Shown here one piece after another: positions 40,616-49,998 of a stretch of DNA of 64,000 nucleotides. Below the pieces are notes generated by a model. It did not search any database. It worked only from the letters and a program-made list of their open reading frames with translations, and was not told the origin of the DNA. Every line of letters starts with the position of its first letter. Within the stretch, counting starts at the first letter, position 1. The position numbers were made by a program, and so were the translations under genes. Source of the stretch: Bacteroidota bacterium (GTDB lineage Bacteria > Bacteroidota > Bacteroidia > Cytophagales > Cyclobacteriaceae); the NCBI GenBank assembly GCA_018266055.1, contig JAFDYT010000012.1, positions 149,111-213,110 on the forward strand, given 5' to 3'.

Positions 40616-42046
40616 TCACTCTACCTTCGCGAATTTAGCGAATGCCACAAACCCGATGACGGTGGCTACACACAGCCATCCAAACCAGTCGCCCCAGGCG
40701 GAGTACACTGTCTTCACGTGATACACGGGTGCTTTCGCCAGCAACGAGGTGGCGGCGCCTTGTTCGGCGTTGGCTTCGGCTACTACTACGCCGCGGTAAT
40801 CGCTTACCGTAAGCCGACCCTGCCGCCCGGCCCGCACTATGGTGTAGCCGTTTTCCACGCCGCGAAGTATAGCCATGCGCGAGTGCAGCCATCCGTCGGC
40901 AACAAAATCCCAGGCAGGCACAAACAGCAGTTCTACGTTGTGGTATCCGCGCAGCCACACAGGAAAGTCCATGTCTTTGCAGATGGCCATGCCGGCCTCA
41001 CACGGTGTGCCGTGAAGAAAGCCGATCGTCTTGCCCGGCTCAAAGTCTCCTTCAAAGCCCTGCACGTGAAATCGCTTTTGATACTCCTGTACTGTGCCGT
41101 CGGGTGAAATAAATTCGACAAGGTTTAGCCTGCTGCTTTCCTTGCGCACGGCGATGCCACCGATGACAGTAACGTGATGTTGTGCAGCTATTTTCTTGAA
41201 GGCGCCAAGGAGAGAGTCTTTCAGCGTTTCGCGGATATGAAAAATTTTCTCTGGAAAGAGAACGTAAGCGGCACCTTGGTTGGCAAGTGCACCAATCTGT
41301 TGGTCGTACTGCGCTACGATGCGTTGCTTCATCAGCGTGGCAGGGACGTTGTCCTGGTAGAGGTCTTCGGCCACGGCCGTGATGCCCACCGGAATCTGCG
41401 TGTAAGGAGTTTCCTCCGTGCTGCGAAGTAATCCGAACACAATCACACCACCTATCAGCACGGTACTAAATGTGGCGATCAGCAGTTGGTGGCGAGGACT
41501 TTTCCTGAAATGCCAGAGGCCAACAAGTGCGGCCGGAAACAGTGAAGCAGTGAATACGATTCCCCAGATGCCGGTGACGGAGGCGATCTGAATCAGCGTC
41601 ACGTAGTTGGCCTGCGAGTAAGCCAGACTTCCCGCAGTACCATCGCGTGACACGGAGAACAATACAAATTCAATGGCTGAAACAAGAGCAGGAAAGGCCA
41701 GCACCGACCACGGACTCCGGCTTTTCAATACGATCCATCGGTTGATGCAAACATAAAGACCGAAGGCCAGAGCGGGCATGAGGGTCAGGATCGTGATCGG
41801 TAGTACGGGCATGAGCAGCGACAGAAAGGGCACCCAGTTTGTTCTTCCGATAAGGTATGCGAAGAATGCGGTGAAGAAAGAAACCCTGGCGCTGTTCTGC
41901 AGCGATACCCAAAGTATCGGCAACGGTGCTATCCACAACAAAAAGCCGAAGTCGCCGCGAATATCGATGGTAAAATACCAAAGGCATCCGGAGAGAAGTG
42001 TGGCGGCCACAACAGCAAGCCGCGAGGGACGTAAGGAATTATTCAT
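40616..42046 (-). CDS. Nitrilase-family membrane protein, apolipoprotein N-acyltransferase-like
   Basis: 476 residues from the ATG at 42046 (another at 42064 is in frame). Six or so membrane helices in the first 220 residues, then a periplasmic nitrilase domain with the Glu-Lys-Cys triad: glutamate in LFPEKIF, lysine in YQKRFHVQGFE and cysteine in MAICKDMDFP, and a last membrane helix. This is the architecture of Lnt, which N-acylates lipoproteins. Divergence from classical Lnt leaves room for another amidase role. The regulator at 42119-42685 lies just upstream on the same strand. Confidence 0.8.
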   Translation of the reverse strand: MNNSLRPSRLAVVAATLLSGCLWYFTIDIRGDFGFLLWIAPLPILWVSLQNSARVSFFTAFFAYLIGRTNWVPFLSLLMPVLPITILTLMPALAFGLYVCINRWIVLKSRSPWSVLAFPALVSAIEFVLFSVSRDGTAGSLAYSQANYVTLIQIASVTGIWGIVFTASLFPAALVGLWHFRKSPRHQLLIATFSTVLIGGVIVFGLLRSTEETPYTQIPVGITAVAEDLYQDNVPATLMKQRIVAQYDQQIGALANQGAAYVLFPEKIFHIRETLKDSLLGAFKKIAAQHHVTVIGGIAVRKESSRLNLVEFISPDGTVQEYQKRFHVQGFEGDFEPGKTIGFLHGTPCEAGMAICKDMDFPVWLRGYHNVELLFVPAWDFVADGWLHSRMAILRGVENGYTIVRAGRQGRLTVSDYRGVVVAEANAEQGAATSLLAKAPVYHVKTVYSAWGDWFGWLCVATVIGFVAFAKFAKVE

Positions 42047-42118
42047 GCGATGAGATTGGGTCATTCGCTACAAAGAACGAGAGGCCTCGTCAATTAGCTG
42101 TTGATAAATATCACCAAA

Positions 42119-42685
42119 TCATTTTCTGGATTTTAACCTCGACAGCGTTTCTTTGGTGATGCCCAGATACTCGGCAATGACATTGGCAGGCAACTGCTGA
42201 AACAGTTTGGGTTTTTCTTTGAGTAAAAGACGGTAGCGCTCGTAGGCACTCATAGAAATCAGGCTTTCGATACGGTGGATGGCCTGGATATAAGCCTGTT
42301 CGATAAGTCCGCGGTAATACGTTTCAAATTCAGGAACCTTCTTGCAGAGGAGGTTGAGGTCTTGATAGGAAAGGCGCAGCACTTCGCATTGGCCCACGCA
42401 CCGGATTGACGCCGTCGAAGGTTTTTGTGAAACGAAACTGGGAAAGGCTGTTCCCACCATTCCTTCTTCAATCAAAAAGCGGGTGAACTGATGGCCCACA
42501 CTATTGGTGACACCCACACGCAGATACCCTTTCACTACAAAATAGATGTGCCTGGCTACTTCGCCACGACTCACAATCTCCTGGTTGCGCCGCGTCTTGA
42601 AAGGCTTGTACAGGGCGACGATCATTTTAATTTTCTTTTCGGATAAGGTGGTATTTTTTCGGAGAATATCGGCGGGCAGTGACAT
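42119..42685 (-). CDS. Crp/Fnr family transcriptional regulator
   Basis: 188 residues. An N-terminal cyclic-nucleotide-binding-like beta roll (EIVSRGEVARHIYFVVKGYLRV) and a shortened C-terminal helix-turn-helix (QLPANVIAEYLGITKETLSRLKSR). The pattern ISMSAYERYRLLL...P is common in Bacteroidota Crp-like regulators that respond to unknown effectors. Fe-S cysteines of true FNR are absent. It precedes the Lnt-like gene on the same strand by 55 bases. Confidence 0.9.
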   Translation of the reverse strand: MSLPADILRKNTTLSEKKIKMIVALYKPFKTRRNQEIVSRGEVARHIYFVVKGYLRVGVTNSVGHQFTRFLIEEGMVGTAFPSFVSQKPSTASIRCVGQCEVLRLSYQDLNLLCKKVPEFETYYRGLIEQAYIQAIHRIESLISMSAYERYRLLLKEKPKLFQQLPANVIAEYLGITKETLSRLKSRK

Positions 42686-42817
42686 AGCAGGAGTTAAGTG
42701 ATATTAAAAATACAAACTTATTCGCCAACCGGACTTGCTGCCGGGAGTTGGTTTGGAATTTTAGCAAAAGCTGAAGAGATTTAAGTGAAATAGCAGGAGC
42801 AATAATTTGAATACTTT

Positions 42818-43276
42818 ATGGAAATAACAATTAAGCCGATCGCCACGGTAAGGAACTCACGGGTAGAACCGATAGACGATCACTGGGCGGCCATCGTCAC
42901 GGACATCGTGCTTACTGAGGATATGCCTACGGAAGTATTCAACCACATCGCAGATTTCTCGCACCTTGAAGTCATCTACTATTTTGATAAAGTAAAAGAC
43001 GAAGACATTGTATATGCCGGCCGGCCGCGGGGAAATCCGAATTATCCGTTGACCGGCATTCTCGCGCAGCGCAAAAAAGACCGCCCTAATAAAATCGGAC
43101 TGGCTACGGTAGAATTAGTGGCGCACCATGGACGGACCATCACGGTAAAATACCTTGACGCCATTGACGGCACGCCGGTGGTGGACATCAAACCCGTATT
43201 CAAAGAATTTCAATCCAAGACTGAAATCAGGCAGCCGGACTGGGTAGCAGATCTGATGAAAAACTATTGGGTATAA
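42818..43276 (+). CDS. tRNA (N6-threonylcarbamoyladenosine-37-N6)-methyltransferase TrmO
   Basis: 152 residues, all of the TrmO/TsaA (UPF0066) domain: IKPIATVRNSR, FNHIADFSHLEVIYYFDKV, AGRPRGNPNYPLTGILAQRKKDRPNKIGL by its RPNKIGLATVELV core, YLDAIDGTPVVDIKPV. The family uses S-adenosylmethionine to methylate t6A at position 37 of tRNA-Thr. Usual bacterial members are longer by a C-terminal domain, which is absent here. Divergent from the Crp-like gene. Confidence 0.85.
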   Translation: MEITIKPIATVRNSRVEPIDDHWAAIVTDIVLTEDMPTEVFNHIADFSHLEVIYYFDKVKDEDIVYAGRPRGNPNYPLTGILAQRKKDRPNKIGLATVELVAHHGRTITVKYLDAIDGTPVVDIKPVFKEFQSKTEIRQPDWVADLMKNYWV

Positions 43277-43352
43277 TGCTTCAGCTTTATTGTACACACA
43301 AAAGCCACCTGTTTGTGTTAGAAAGTAATTTGGGATTACCTTTTTGAATTTG

Positions 43353-43640
43353 ATGACTACGCTGAAGACAATCTCCGGCTTTTTAATTTTTGTTTTCTTT
43401 TTCGCTAAAGTAATTGTGCACTACTACCTCGACCGGAAGCACGGCAGGAGTGGAGGTTTTCTCTATTCCCTGATTTCTCCCATGGCTTATTTTCAAGGGT
43501 ACAAAAGCGACGTAGATATTCGGCATCATCACCTGAAGCGCCATTGTAATGGGCTGTTTTGGCTTGCCCTTATTTCCTTGCTGGTGAATGTCGCGCTGGG
43601 CGCAATTCTCTATGTAAACCCAAACTGGCGAATGCCTTAA
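43353..43640 (+). CDS. Small membrane protein, uncharacterised
   Basis: 95 residues from the ATG at 43353 (a TTG at 43344 is in frame). Two membrane helices: TISGFLIFVFFFAKVIVHYYL and LFWLALISLLVNVALGAILYV. The loop carries histidines (DIRHHHLKRHC) that could bind metal. No family recognised. The 242 bases that follow hold only a -7 element near the next gene. Confidence 0.55.
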   Translation: MTTLKTISGFLIFVFFFAKVIVHYYLDRKHGRSGGFLYSLISPMAYFQGYKSDVDIRHHHLKRHCNGLFWLALISLLVNVALGAILYVNPNWRMP

Positions 43641-43860
43641 GGTTTGCATTTGCAAAGTAGTGTGTGGCGCCATTCGTTCATGCAGCTCATGTCACACCTG
43701 GTCAGAATCAATAGACTGTAGAGTAGATCAGATCAGTTACGCTACCATAAAAAAAGGTAAGCGGCTTGCATGGTTGGAAAAACAGAGCAAAAAACACAGT
43801 TATGCAACGAATTCACTTCTTGTTGATACAAAAATACTAATGTCAGGGAGGCGTTGATTT

Positions 43861-43868
43861 TACTTTTG
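43861..43868 (+). promoter_or_regulatory. -7 promoter element before the first IPT/TIG gene
   Basis: TACTTTTG matches TAnnTTTG and ends 14 bases before the ATG, so the mRNA leader would be only about 7-9 bases. Confidence 0.45.
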
Positions 43869-43882
43869 TCCCCAAAAAAAGT

Positions 43883-45364
43883 ATGTTGTATCCTCGGCGT
43901 GTTCGGCTCATTAAGCCATTATCATTTTGTTTTGCTGCGTTATTAATACTTGTCAGTGCGGGTTGTTCTAAACACGACGGAACGCCCGCACCGGTGATCA
44001 ACTCCATTACGCCTATGGCCGCCATAGCCGGGGCTACGGTCACAATTACAGGTGATCATTTCGGTACTTCCATATCATCGGCAAGTGTAAAGTTTAATGG
44101 AGCGCCTGCTACGATCGCCACCATTACACCTACCGTGATTACCGTGACCGTACCAGCCAGTGCCACTTCCGGCAAAATTTCTGTTACTGTGAATGGAGTT
44201 ACGTATCAATCCACCTCTGATTTTACGGTTATTGCTCCGCCGTCAGTCACCGGTATCACCCCCACGGCCGGTGTGGCTGGTACCGCGGTGACCATTGCAG
44301 GTGCCAATTTCGGGACAGCTGCGACAGATGCCATCGTAAAATTCAATGGTGTGCAAGCTACTATTACCAACCTCACTTCGTCATCAATCACGGCCACCGT
44401 TCCGACTGCGGCCACCACCGGTAAAGTGGCGGTAACGGTGAATGGAATTACAGTTCAATCGGCTTCAGACTTTACCGTTATTCAACCTCCGACCATTACC
44501 TCCGTGGCACCTCAGTCAGGAATTGTTGGTTCAACAGTTACCCTTTCAGGCAGTAATTTTGGTGCAGCGGTGACGGACGCGGTGGTAAAATTCAATGGCA
44601 CTCAAGCCACTGTTACCAACCTCACTTCCACCTCTATAACTACAAGTGTTCCGGCCAACGCTACCACCGGAAAAATATCGGTGACAGTAAATGGCGTTAC
44701 GGTGCAGTCGGCTTCAGATTTTACCGTTATACCTCCGCCGGCCATCACTAGTTTTTCACCTTCTTATTATAATGTAAAGGATGCGCTGCCTACCATCACG
44801 ATCAACGGTACAAATTTTTCTTCGACCGTGGCCGACAACGTAGTGAAGTTTAATGCAGTGCAGGCTACTGTACTTACCGCCAGCGCTACGGTGCTTACTG
44901 TGAAATTGCCGGCCACTGCCACTTCCGGTACGATCACTGTTACCACCTTTGGCCAGACGGCTACCAGTGCAACCTCCTTTCTGATTGGATGCCCTGATGC
45001 AAAACCATCGAATCTCTCCATCACTTCCATTACCGACAGTGGCGGAACGGGTGCGTTTCAGATTGTGGCCGAGCTTGATCTTGAAAATGCGGGAACGATT
45101 CCCTACGATATAAAGGACTTTTATGCGCAAACCTACGTCACCACTGATGCGGCCGGAAAACTTGGAAACGCTGCGGGTGGCAATGTTTTTGTGACAAAAA
45201 GTCAATTGCTAAATCCAGGCGATAAGAAGCATTTTATATTGAATTGGATTAATGGCATTAACTTATCAATCTACAGTTACCTCCGTGTAGATGTAGCCCC
45301 TGAGCTTACCGCACCCACCGAATGCGATGCTACCAACAATACGGCTATTGTAAAATTGAAGTAA
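43883..45364 (+). CDS. IPT/TIG-repeat lipoprotein with CARDB-like C terminus
   Basis: 493 residues. Lipoprotein signal ending LLILVSAGCSKH (cysteine near residue 28). Four tandem IPT/TIG immunoglobulin-like domains of about 85 residues each follow (roughly 38-115, 118-200, 203-285, 288-370), with the recurring P-x-G-x-x-G-x-x-V-T-I-x-G-x-x-F-G and VKFNGxxAT patterns. The repeats are very similar at DNA level. The last 120 residues (LSITSITDSGGTGAFQIVAEL...) resemble a CARDB-type adhesion domain. Surface-exposed lipoprotein, likely adhesive or polysaccharide-binding. A similar gene lies at 45976. Confidence 0.87.
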   Translation: MLYPRRVRLIKPLSFCFAALLILVSAGCSKHDGTPAPVINSITPMAAIAGATVTITGDHFGTSISSASVKFNGAPATIATITPTVITVTVPASATSGKISVTVNGVTYQSTSDFTVIAPPSVTGITPTAGVAGTAVTIAGANFGTAATDAIVKFNGVQATITNLTSSSITATVPTAATTGKVAVTVNGITVQSASDFTVIQPPTITSVAPQSGIVGSTVTLSGSNFGAAVTDAVVKFNGTQATVTNLTSTSITTSVPANATTGKISVTVNGVTVQSASDFTVIPPPAITSFSPSYYNVKDALPTITINGTNFSSTVADNVVKFNAVQATVLTASATVLTVKLPATATSGTITVTTFGQTATSATSFLIGCPDAKPSNLSITSITDSGGTGAFQIVAELDLENAGTIPYDIKDFYAQTYVTTDAAGKLGNAAGGNVFVTKSQLLNPGDKKHFILNWINGINLSIYSYLRVDVAPELTAPTECDATNNTAIVKLK

Positions 45365-45377
45365 GCCTGAGAAGCAG

Positions 45378-45917
45378 ATGAGAGTTGAACGAGGAACTAA
45401 TCAAGTGCTGATACTTCTGCTTGTCGTGGTGATGGCCGCGTGTTCAGGAAGTAAGAAAGAAGAAACTATATCTGAGGATGCATCAGATCCTTCTACGGCA
45501 AGCGTAGAAACGCCGATACCTTTTGCCCACATTGATTCACTTTTTGTAGTGAACAATAACACGTTTCGTGTCACGGTTTCTCAGTTTGATGTTTCTGAGC
45601 AGCCGGAGTTCAAAACGGACTCTTCGGCACATCCGGTTTATCTCAGTTGGGTTGAGGTGAGAGATGCGAATCGCCAGCTTTTGCTGAGCGATTCGCTCTA
45701 TCGCGACAGTTGGGGATACCCGGGGAAAACAGCCTCGATTAAATCGTACCAGCTCTATTTTCCGGTGATAAGAGTGGAAGACAATGCGATTGTATTTCGA
45801 TTTAATCTTTACGATGAAAAAAACGAAGAAGGAGTTTGGGGTGTCATTACCTACGACGTTGTAAAACGCAAATCCGATTATTCCTGGGTAGAGAATTTTT
45901 CGGTCATGAATGAGTGA
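45378..45917 (+). CDS. Putative lipoprotein between two IPT/TIG genes
   Basis: 179 residues. Signal LILLLVVVMAACSGSKKEE with lipobox MAAC, then a beta-rich domain (NNNTFRVTVSQFDVS, HPVYLSWVEVRDANRQLL, YQLYFPVIRVEDNAIVFRF) without recognised family. Thirteen bases after the first IPT/TIG gene and 58 before the second, so probably part of the same transcript. Confidence 0.65.
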   Translation: MRVERGTNQVLILLLVVVMAACSGSKKEETISEDASDPSTASVETPIPFAHIDSLFVVNNNTFRVTVSQFDVSEQPEFKTDSSAHPVYLSWVEVRDANRQLLLSDSLYRDSWGYPGKTASIKSYQLYFPVIRVEDNAIVFRFNLYDEKNEEGVWGVITYDVVKRKSDYSWVENFSVMNE

Positions 45918-45975
45918 TTGCTATTGCACTACAAGCGCAGAAAAATAATACCCACCCAAATAAAGTTAACTCCAC

Positions 45976-47520
45976 ATGCATACACCACGTATTAAAATAG
46001 TAGCTGTTTTAAGTTTTGTTACATTGACTTTAGCATTATTAAGATGCACAAAAGACCACCACGCTATAGGTAACAATATCACTATTAGTTCGATTACTCC
46101 AGACAAAGGCTTTCCCGGTACAGAAGTAACGATAACGGGAACAGGATTTTCTTCGCTGGCCGGCACAAGTGAAGTTTATTTTAATGGCCTAAGTTCTACA
46201 ATCTCAAACCTTAGCGAAACCTCACTAAAAGCCACGGTGCCAGTGGGCGCAACACCTGGTAAAGTGACTGTAAAAATCGGTAATCAGTCGGTACAAAGTG
46301 CGGTGTCATTTGAAGTTCTTCAGCCGGCCCAAGTCATATCATCCTTTTCGCCTGGCTATGGTGAAGTTGGATCGACCGTTACCATTGCGGGCACAGGGTT
46401 TTCTACTTCGGCTAATTTGGATGAAGTCTATTTTAATGGAGTGCGGGCTACGGTTACCACGGCCACTGAAACTTCGCTTACAGTGACTGTCCCTTCTGGC
46501 GCTAGTTCTGGCAAATTGACTGTGACCATCGCCGGGTATTCCGTACAAAGTGCAGGGAGTTATGAGTTACTTCAACCGAACCAGACAATTACCTCCTTTG
46601 CACCTGCAAAAGGATTAACAGGCACTGCCGTTACCATCTCAGGGTCTGGCTTTGAAACCTTTGCGAAAGAAATAAATAAAGTCTATTTCAATGGAGTCAG
46701 TGCGCCGGTTTTGAGTGTCACATCTACATCGCTTGTAGTTAATGTGCCGCAAGGCGCCACGTCCGGTAAATTAACCGTCACCATTGGTAGCTTAACGGTG
46801 GAGAGCACACAGCCTTTTGAAGTGATAGTAGATATCCCTCGCGACGGGTTGGTGGCATTTTATCCCTTTAGTGGTAATACTAAAGATGCCGGAACCAACA
46901 TGCTTGATGGCGTAGCGATGAATGGCCCGGCACTGGCGGAAGACCGGTTTCACGTAGCCAATCAGGCCTATTCATTTGATGGTGTTGACGATTTTATTAC
47001 CATGGGTAATCCTGTTCCGCTCCAACTTCATGGTAGCTTCACTGTCTCAGGGTGGTTTAACTTGAAGGATGTTACGACCGATCATACCATCGTAAGCAAA
47101 GCGTTTGATAATCCAGCGAAAGGCTACAATACTACGCAAGGATATATATTGGCTGGTTCCCCGCTGGGAGCGAATGCGGAGTATAGGTTGTTTCAAACTA
47201 TTTTTTCATCCGTAGGTACGAGTACTCAAGTAGATCAATTTATAAACTACTATACTTCACCAATTGTAGCTGATCAATGGTATTTCTTTGCGATGGTAAT
47301 TGATTCAAAATCATTTAAGATATATTTAAACGGTTCGCTCAGCGGTTCATTCTCTATGCCCTCAGAAATTCTCCCGGATGGGACCAATGGAGATTTTATT
47401 ATCGGATCACACCGCAATGCCTATTGTGCCAAGGGATTTATCGATGACGTGGCCGTGTATAATCGTGCCCTTTCGGAAGCAGAGATCACACAGCTTTATC
47501 AGCAGACTATTACAAAATAG
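45976..47520 (+). CDS. IPT/TIG and LamG/concanavalin-domain lipoprotein
   Basis: 514 residues. The N terminus HTPRIKIVAVLSFVTLTLALLRC is a lipoprotein signal. Three IPT/TIG domains (about residues 33-115, 117-198, 201-285; each with Y-F-N-G and a final SFEVLQP-like link) are followed by a concanavalin-like LamG domain (GLVAFYPFSGNTKDAGTNML, YSFDGVDDFITMG, FTVSGWFNLKD, DDVAVYNRALSEAEITQLY). This is the arrangement of surface glycan-binding lipoproteins. Paralogous in its repeats to 43883-45364. Confidence 0.87.
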   Translation: MHTPRIKIVAVLSFVTLTLALLRCTKDHHAIGNNITISSITPDKGFPGTEVTITGTGFSSLAGTSEVYFNGLSSTISNLSETSLKATVPVGATPGKVTVKIGNQSVQSAVSFEVLQPAQVISSFSPGYGEVGSTVTIAGTGFSTSANLDEVYFNGVRATVTTATETSLTVTVPSGASSGKLTVTIAGYSVQSAGSYELLQPNQTITSFAPAKGLTGTAVTISGSGFETFAKEINKVYFNGVSAPVLSVTSTSLVVNVPQGATSGKLTVTIGSLTVESTQPFEVIVDIPRDGLVAFYPFSGNTKDAGTNMLDGVAMNGPALAEDRFHVANQAYSFDGVDDFITMGNPVPLQLHGSFTVSGWFNLKDVTTDHTIVSKAFDNPAKGYNTTQGYILAGSPLGANAEYRLFQTIFSSVGTSTQVDQFINYYTSPIVADQWYFFAMVIDSKSFKIYLNGSLSGSFSMPSEILPDGTNGDFIIGSHRNAYCAKGFIDDVAVYNRALSEAEITQLYQQTITK

Positions 47521-47687
47521 TTTTATAAGGCCGCTCGAATTGCATTGCTGATAAATGGGTGCGGCATGAAACGTATCCCGTTCAGTTTGTTTTGAGGGGC
47601 CTTCGCCGATACGCCTGCTCCTGGTGGGGAACTCGTAGAATATTCATCAGAAGGATTTTATTCATTACATTTCATCCTGCGTTTGTA

Positions 47688-48170
47688 ATGCATACTTTCA
47701 AAGCGACCCTCAAGATCATAGGTGTAAATCCTTTTGTTTCACTTCCCGCGGCGGTGCTTCGCACTATTATTAAAGCTGCCGGTAAAGACAGAGGCCCGAT
47801 CCGCATCAAAGGCACGATCAACGACAAACCGTATCGGCAGACGTTGGTAAAATACAGCGGCGAATGGCGCCTTTACATCAACACCAGCATGCTGAAGAAT
47901 TCGCCTAAGCGCATCGGCGAGAAAATTGAAGTAACTGTGGAGTTTGATCCGGATAAGAGAGAAGTAAAAGCTCCACTGGCTTTTGCAGAAGCACTGAAAT
48001 CAAATCACAAAGCAAAAGAAGTATTGGCTGGTTTGCCTCCGTCGCGAAGGTTGGAGATTGTTCGCTACCTCGCGAATCTTAAATCCGAAGAAGCGTTGGC
48101 GCGCAACATCACACGAGCGTTGAATTTTTTAGAAGGAAAGGGGAGATTTGTGGGAAGGGATAAGCCGTAA
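47688..48170 (+). CDS. DUF1905 / YdeI-OmpD-associated protein
   Basis: 160 residues from the ATG at 47688. The open frame extends to 47559 but those residues are arginine/tryptophan-rich and unlike this family. The first 90 residues (HTFKATLKIIGVNPFVSLP, GPIRIKGTINDKPYRQTL) form a DUF1905 beta-barrel, and the rest (FAEALKSNHKAKEVLAGLPPSRRLEIVRYL) is the YdeI/OmpD-associated helical tail. Cytoplasmic, biochemical role unknown. Confidence 0.82.
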   Translation: MHTFKATLKIIGVNPFVSLPAAVLRTIIKAAGKDRGPIRIKGTINDKPYRQTLVKYSGEWRLYINTSMLKNSPKRIGEKIEVTVEFDPDKREVKAPLAFAEALKSNHKAKEVLAGLPPSRRLEIVRYLANLKSEEALARNITRALNFLEGKGRFVGRDKP

Positions 48171-48200
48171 GGCTTGTGAACTAAATACAATGCGATGTGT

Positions 48201-48208
48201 TACTTTTG
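48201..48208 (+). promoter_or_regulatory. -7 promoter element
   Basis: TACTTTTG, 40 bases before the ATG of the next lipoprotein gene. TTG at 48175 is a possible distant -33 box. Confidence 0.45.
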
Positions 48209-48248
48209 ATAGTCCAAACCTTACGGTCACACATCAACCTCAAAAATT

Positions 48249-48737
48249 ATGCGCAACGTCACTTTTGTTCTTTTGCTGTTGGCGGCAGCCGGTTGCAAAA
48301 CTTATTATATGACTCCCGGGAGTTTGAAAGAACAACTGCAGAGTATTGATCCGGCCAAGGCACGCGAAGTGTATGATGTGCTGCGCTTGCCGGTACCTGT
48401 CCCTCCTGTGCCGGGCACAAATACGTCGGCACAAGTAAGTGTGCCGCTTGTCACAGGCACGCACATGTACAACGGGCTCACCGAAGTGACCTGTCAGGAT
48501 AATACCGGCGCGACGTGGAAGGTCTCCATCAATTACTTGTCGCAGGCGAGAATCACTGAAAAAAGCGGCCGTCACAAAATCGTGTACTTCGATACGATGT
48601 TCCTTCGCGATTCACTGTTGTACGCCAGCAAGTCGCACATGATTCACGCGGCCATCAATCCCCCGTTTAATATCAACAAGGTTACGAAAGTGGAGTTGCA
48701 GTTTCGGAATTCAAGAAAGACTAAAGTAGTGCCATGA
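48249..48737 (+). CDS. Small lipoprotein, uncharacterised
   Basis: 162 residues. Lipoprotein signal MRNVTFVLLLLAAAGCKTYY (lipobox AAGC). A proline-rich segment (PVPVPPVPGTNTS) precedes a beta-rich part (CQDNTGATWKVSINYLSQAR, GRHKIVYFDTMFLRDSLLY). No family recognised. Monocistronic with its own -7 element. Confidence 0.65.
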   Translation: MRNVTFVLLLLAAAGCKTYYMTPGSLKEQLQSIDPAKAREVYDVLRLPVPVPPVPGTNTSAQVSVPLVTGTHMYNGLTEVTCQDNTGATWKVSINYLSQARITEKSGRHKIVYFDTMFLRDSLLYASKSHMIHAAINPPFNINKVTKVELQFRNSRKTKVVP

Positions 48738-48813
48738 GTAGTACTACCCGGTTTCCTTATCTGGTCAGAAAGACTAGCCAAAATATTTTTTCTAACTTGA
48801 ACGAGGTGAAAGA

Positions 48814-49668
48814 GTGAAGTCCATCCCGATCCGATCTATTCCCACCTCATCGATTGAGCCTGTTTATTCGGAAGCGTTCGTCATTCGTGATGTTCGCACG
48901 CTGATGAAGGACAAAGACATGGTGCAAGACCTTCATCGTCATGATTTCTTTTTTATCATGGCCTTGCAAAAGGCAAAAGGCATTCACTCCATCGACTTCA
49001 CCGACTACCGAATTGGCAATCGTTCGGTAATCTTCATGCGCCCTGGTCAAGTGCATCAGCATACGCTAAAAGCAGGAAGCACAGGATACCTGGTGGAGTT
49101 CAAGGCTGACTTTTATCCTTCTACCAATTTTGCGCAGCAGTTGGTGCGTAGGGCAGGGGCCGCGAGTTTTTATCAGCCCGCTGCAGCTAGTTTTGCCAGG
49201 CTTTTCTCTTGCCTCCATCAGGTGACCGAGGAATATGGCGGACGCCAGGAGAAGTACCTGGACGTGATCAAAGCCAACCTCGATATTTTCTTTATTGAAC
49301 TTATTCGCAACAATCCTAAAACGCCAACCGATCGCAAGGCCGTTTACCAGATGGAGCAACTGGATAAATTTAACGCCCTGCTCGAAAAGCACGTAGCCAC
49401 AGAGAAGCAAGCTTCTTTTTATGCGAATGAGATGAACCTTACCCTGTTTCAGTTGAATACTATTACGCACGCTACCGTGGGCAAGACCTGCTCAGCGATG
49501 ATAACGGATTACATCATGCTGGAAGCGCGCCGGTATTTATTAGCGACGACCAATCAGGTATCACAAATTGCTTACCATTTGGGCTACGACGATGTTTCTT
49601 ATTTCATCCGGTTTTTCAAAAAGCATTCGGGGTATTCACCCGAGGCATTCCGAAACAAGTTCAGATAA
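48814..49668 (+). CDS. AraC family transcriptional regulator
   Basis: 284 residues, GTG start assumed. An N-terminal cupin sensor (QDLHRHDFFFIMALQKAKG, MRPGQVHQHTLKAG) and a C-terminal pair of helix-turn-helices (YANEMNLTLFQLNTITHATVGKT and SQIAYHLGYDDVSYFIRFFKKHSGYSPEAFRNKF by its LGYDDVSYFIRFFKKHSGYSP core). Probably senses a small molecule. The two genes downstream, same strand with their own -7 element, are possible targets. Confidence 0.92.
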   Translation: MKSIPIRSIPTSSIEPVYSEAFVIRDVRTLMKDKDMVQDLHRHDFFFIMALQKAKGIHSIDFTDYRIGNRSVIFMRPGQVHQHTLKAGSTGYLVEFKADFYPSTNFAQQLVRRAGAASFYQPAAASFARLFSCLHQVTEEYGGRQEKYLDVIKANLDIFFIELIRNNPKTPTDRKAVYQMEQLDKFNALLEKHVATEKQASFYANEMNLTLFQLNTITHATVGKTCSAMITDYIMLEARRYLLATTNQVSQIAYHLGYDDVSYFIRFFKKHSGYSPEAFRNKFR

Positions 49669-49717
49669 GTCCTGTCGAATTGCTTTTTTGTCCTACCCCC
49701 AAGAGACGCGGGTCTTT

Positions 49718-49725
49718 TACTTTTG
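49718..49725 (+). promoter_or_regulatory. -7 promoter element
   Basis: TACTTTTG, 37 bases before the small membrane protein gene. Confidence 0.5.
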
Positions 49726-49762
49726 AGGTATTAAATAAATTTCAAAACTTAAATTTTCAAGT

Positions 49763-49984
49763 ATGAAAACAAAAGCAAAATTAATTGCCTCTTTAAAAAT
49801 CTGGTTGGCGATCTACCCATCCATCACGTTTTTCCTTTACCTGTTTGGCGAAGCCCTGTCTGTGTTGCCCTTGTATCAGCGCACATTGCTGCTTACCCTT
49901 TCGTTGGTTCCGTGGATTGTATTTGTTGGCGTACCCTTTGTGGATTCAGTGATCGGAAGATTCCTTCCTACCAAACAAAATTAA
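49763..49984 (+). CDS. Small two-helix membrane protein
   Basis: 73 residues: two membrane helices ([21 protein letters not shown] and [19 protein letters not shown]) with a short loop and a positively charged N terminus. The pattern W-x-x-x-Y-P-S-I-T and final V-P-x-V-x-x-x-I-x-x-F resembles DUF2798-type or similar small inner-membrane proteins. Fourteen bases before a methyltransferase gene, likely co-transcribed and downstream of the AraC-type regulator. Confidence 0.6.
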   Translation: MKTKAKLIASLKIWLAIYPSITFFLYLFGEALSVLPLYQRTLLLTLSLVPWIVFVGVPFVDSVIGRFLPTKQN

Positions 49985-49998
49985 AAACCAGCAAAGTC

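Noticed and set aside
47559-47687. 43-codon extension of the DUF1905 gene
   Set aside because: Arginine/tryptophan-rich sequence unlike the family; the internal ATG starts exactly at the domain.
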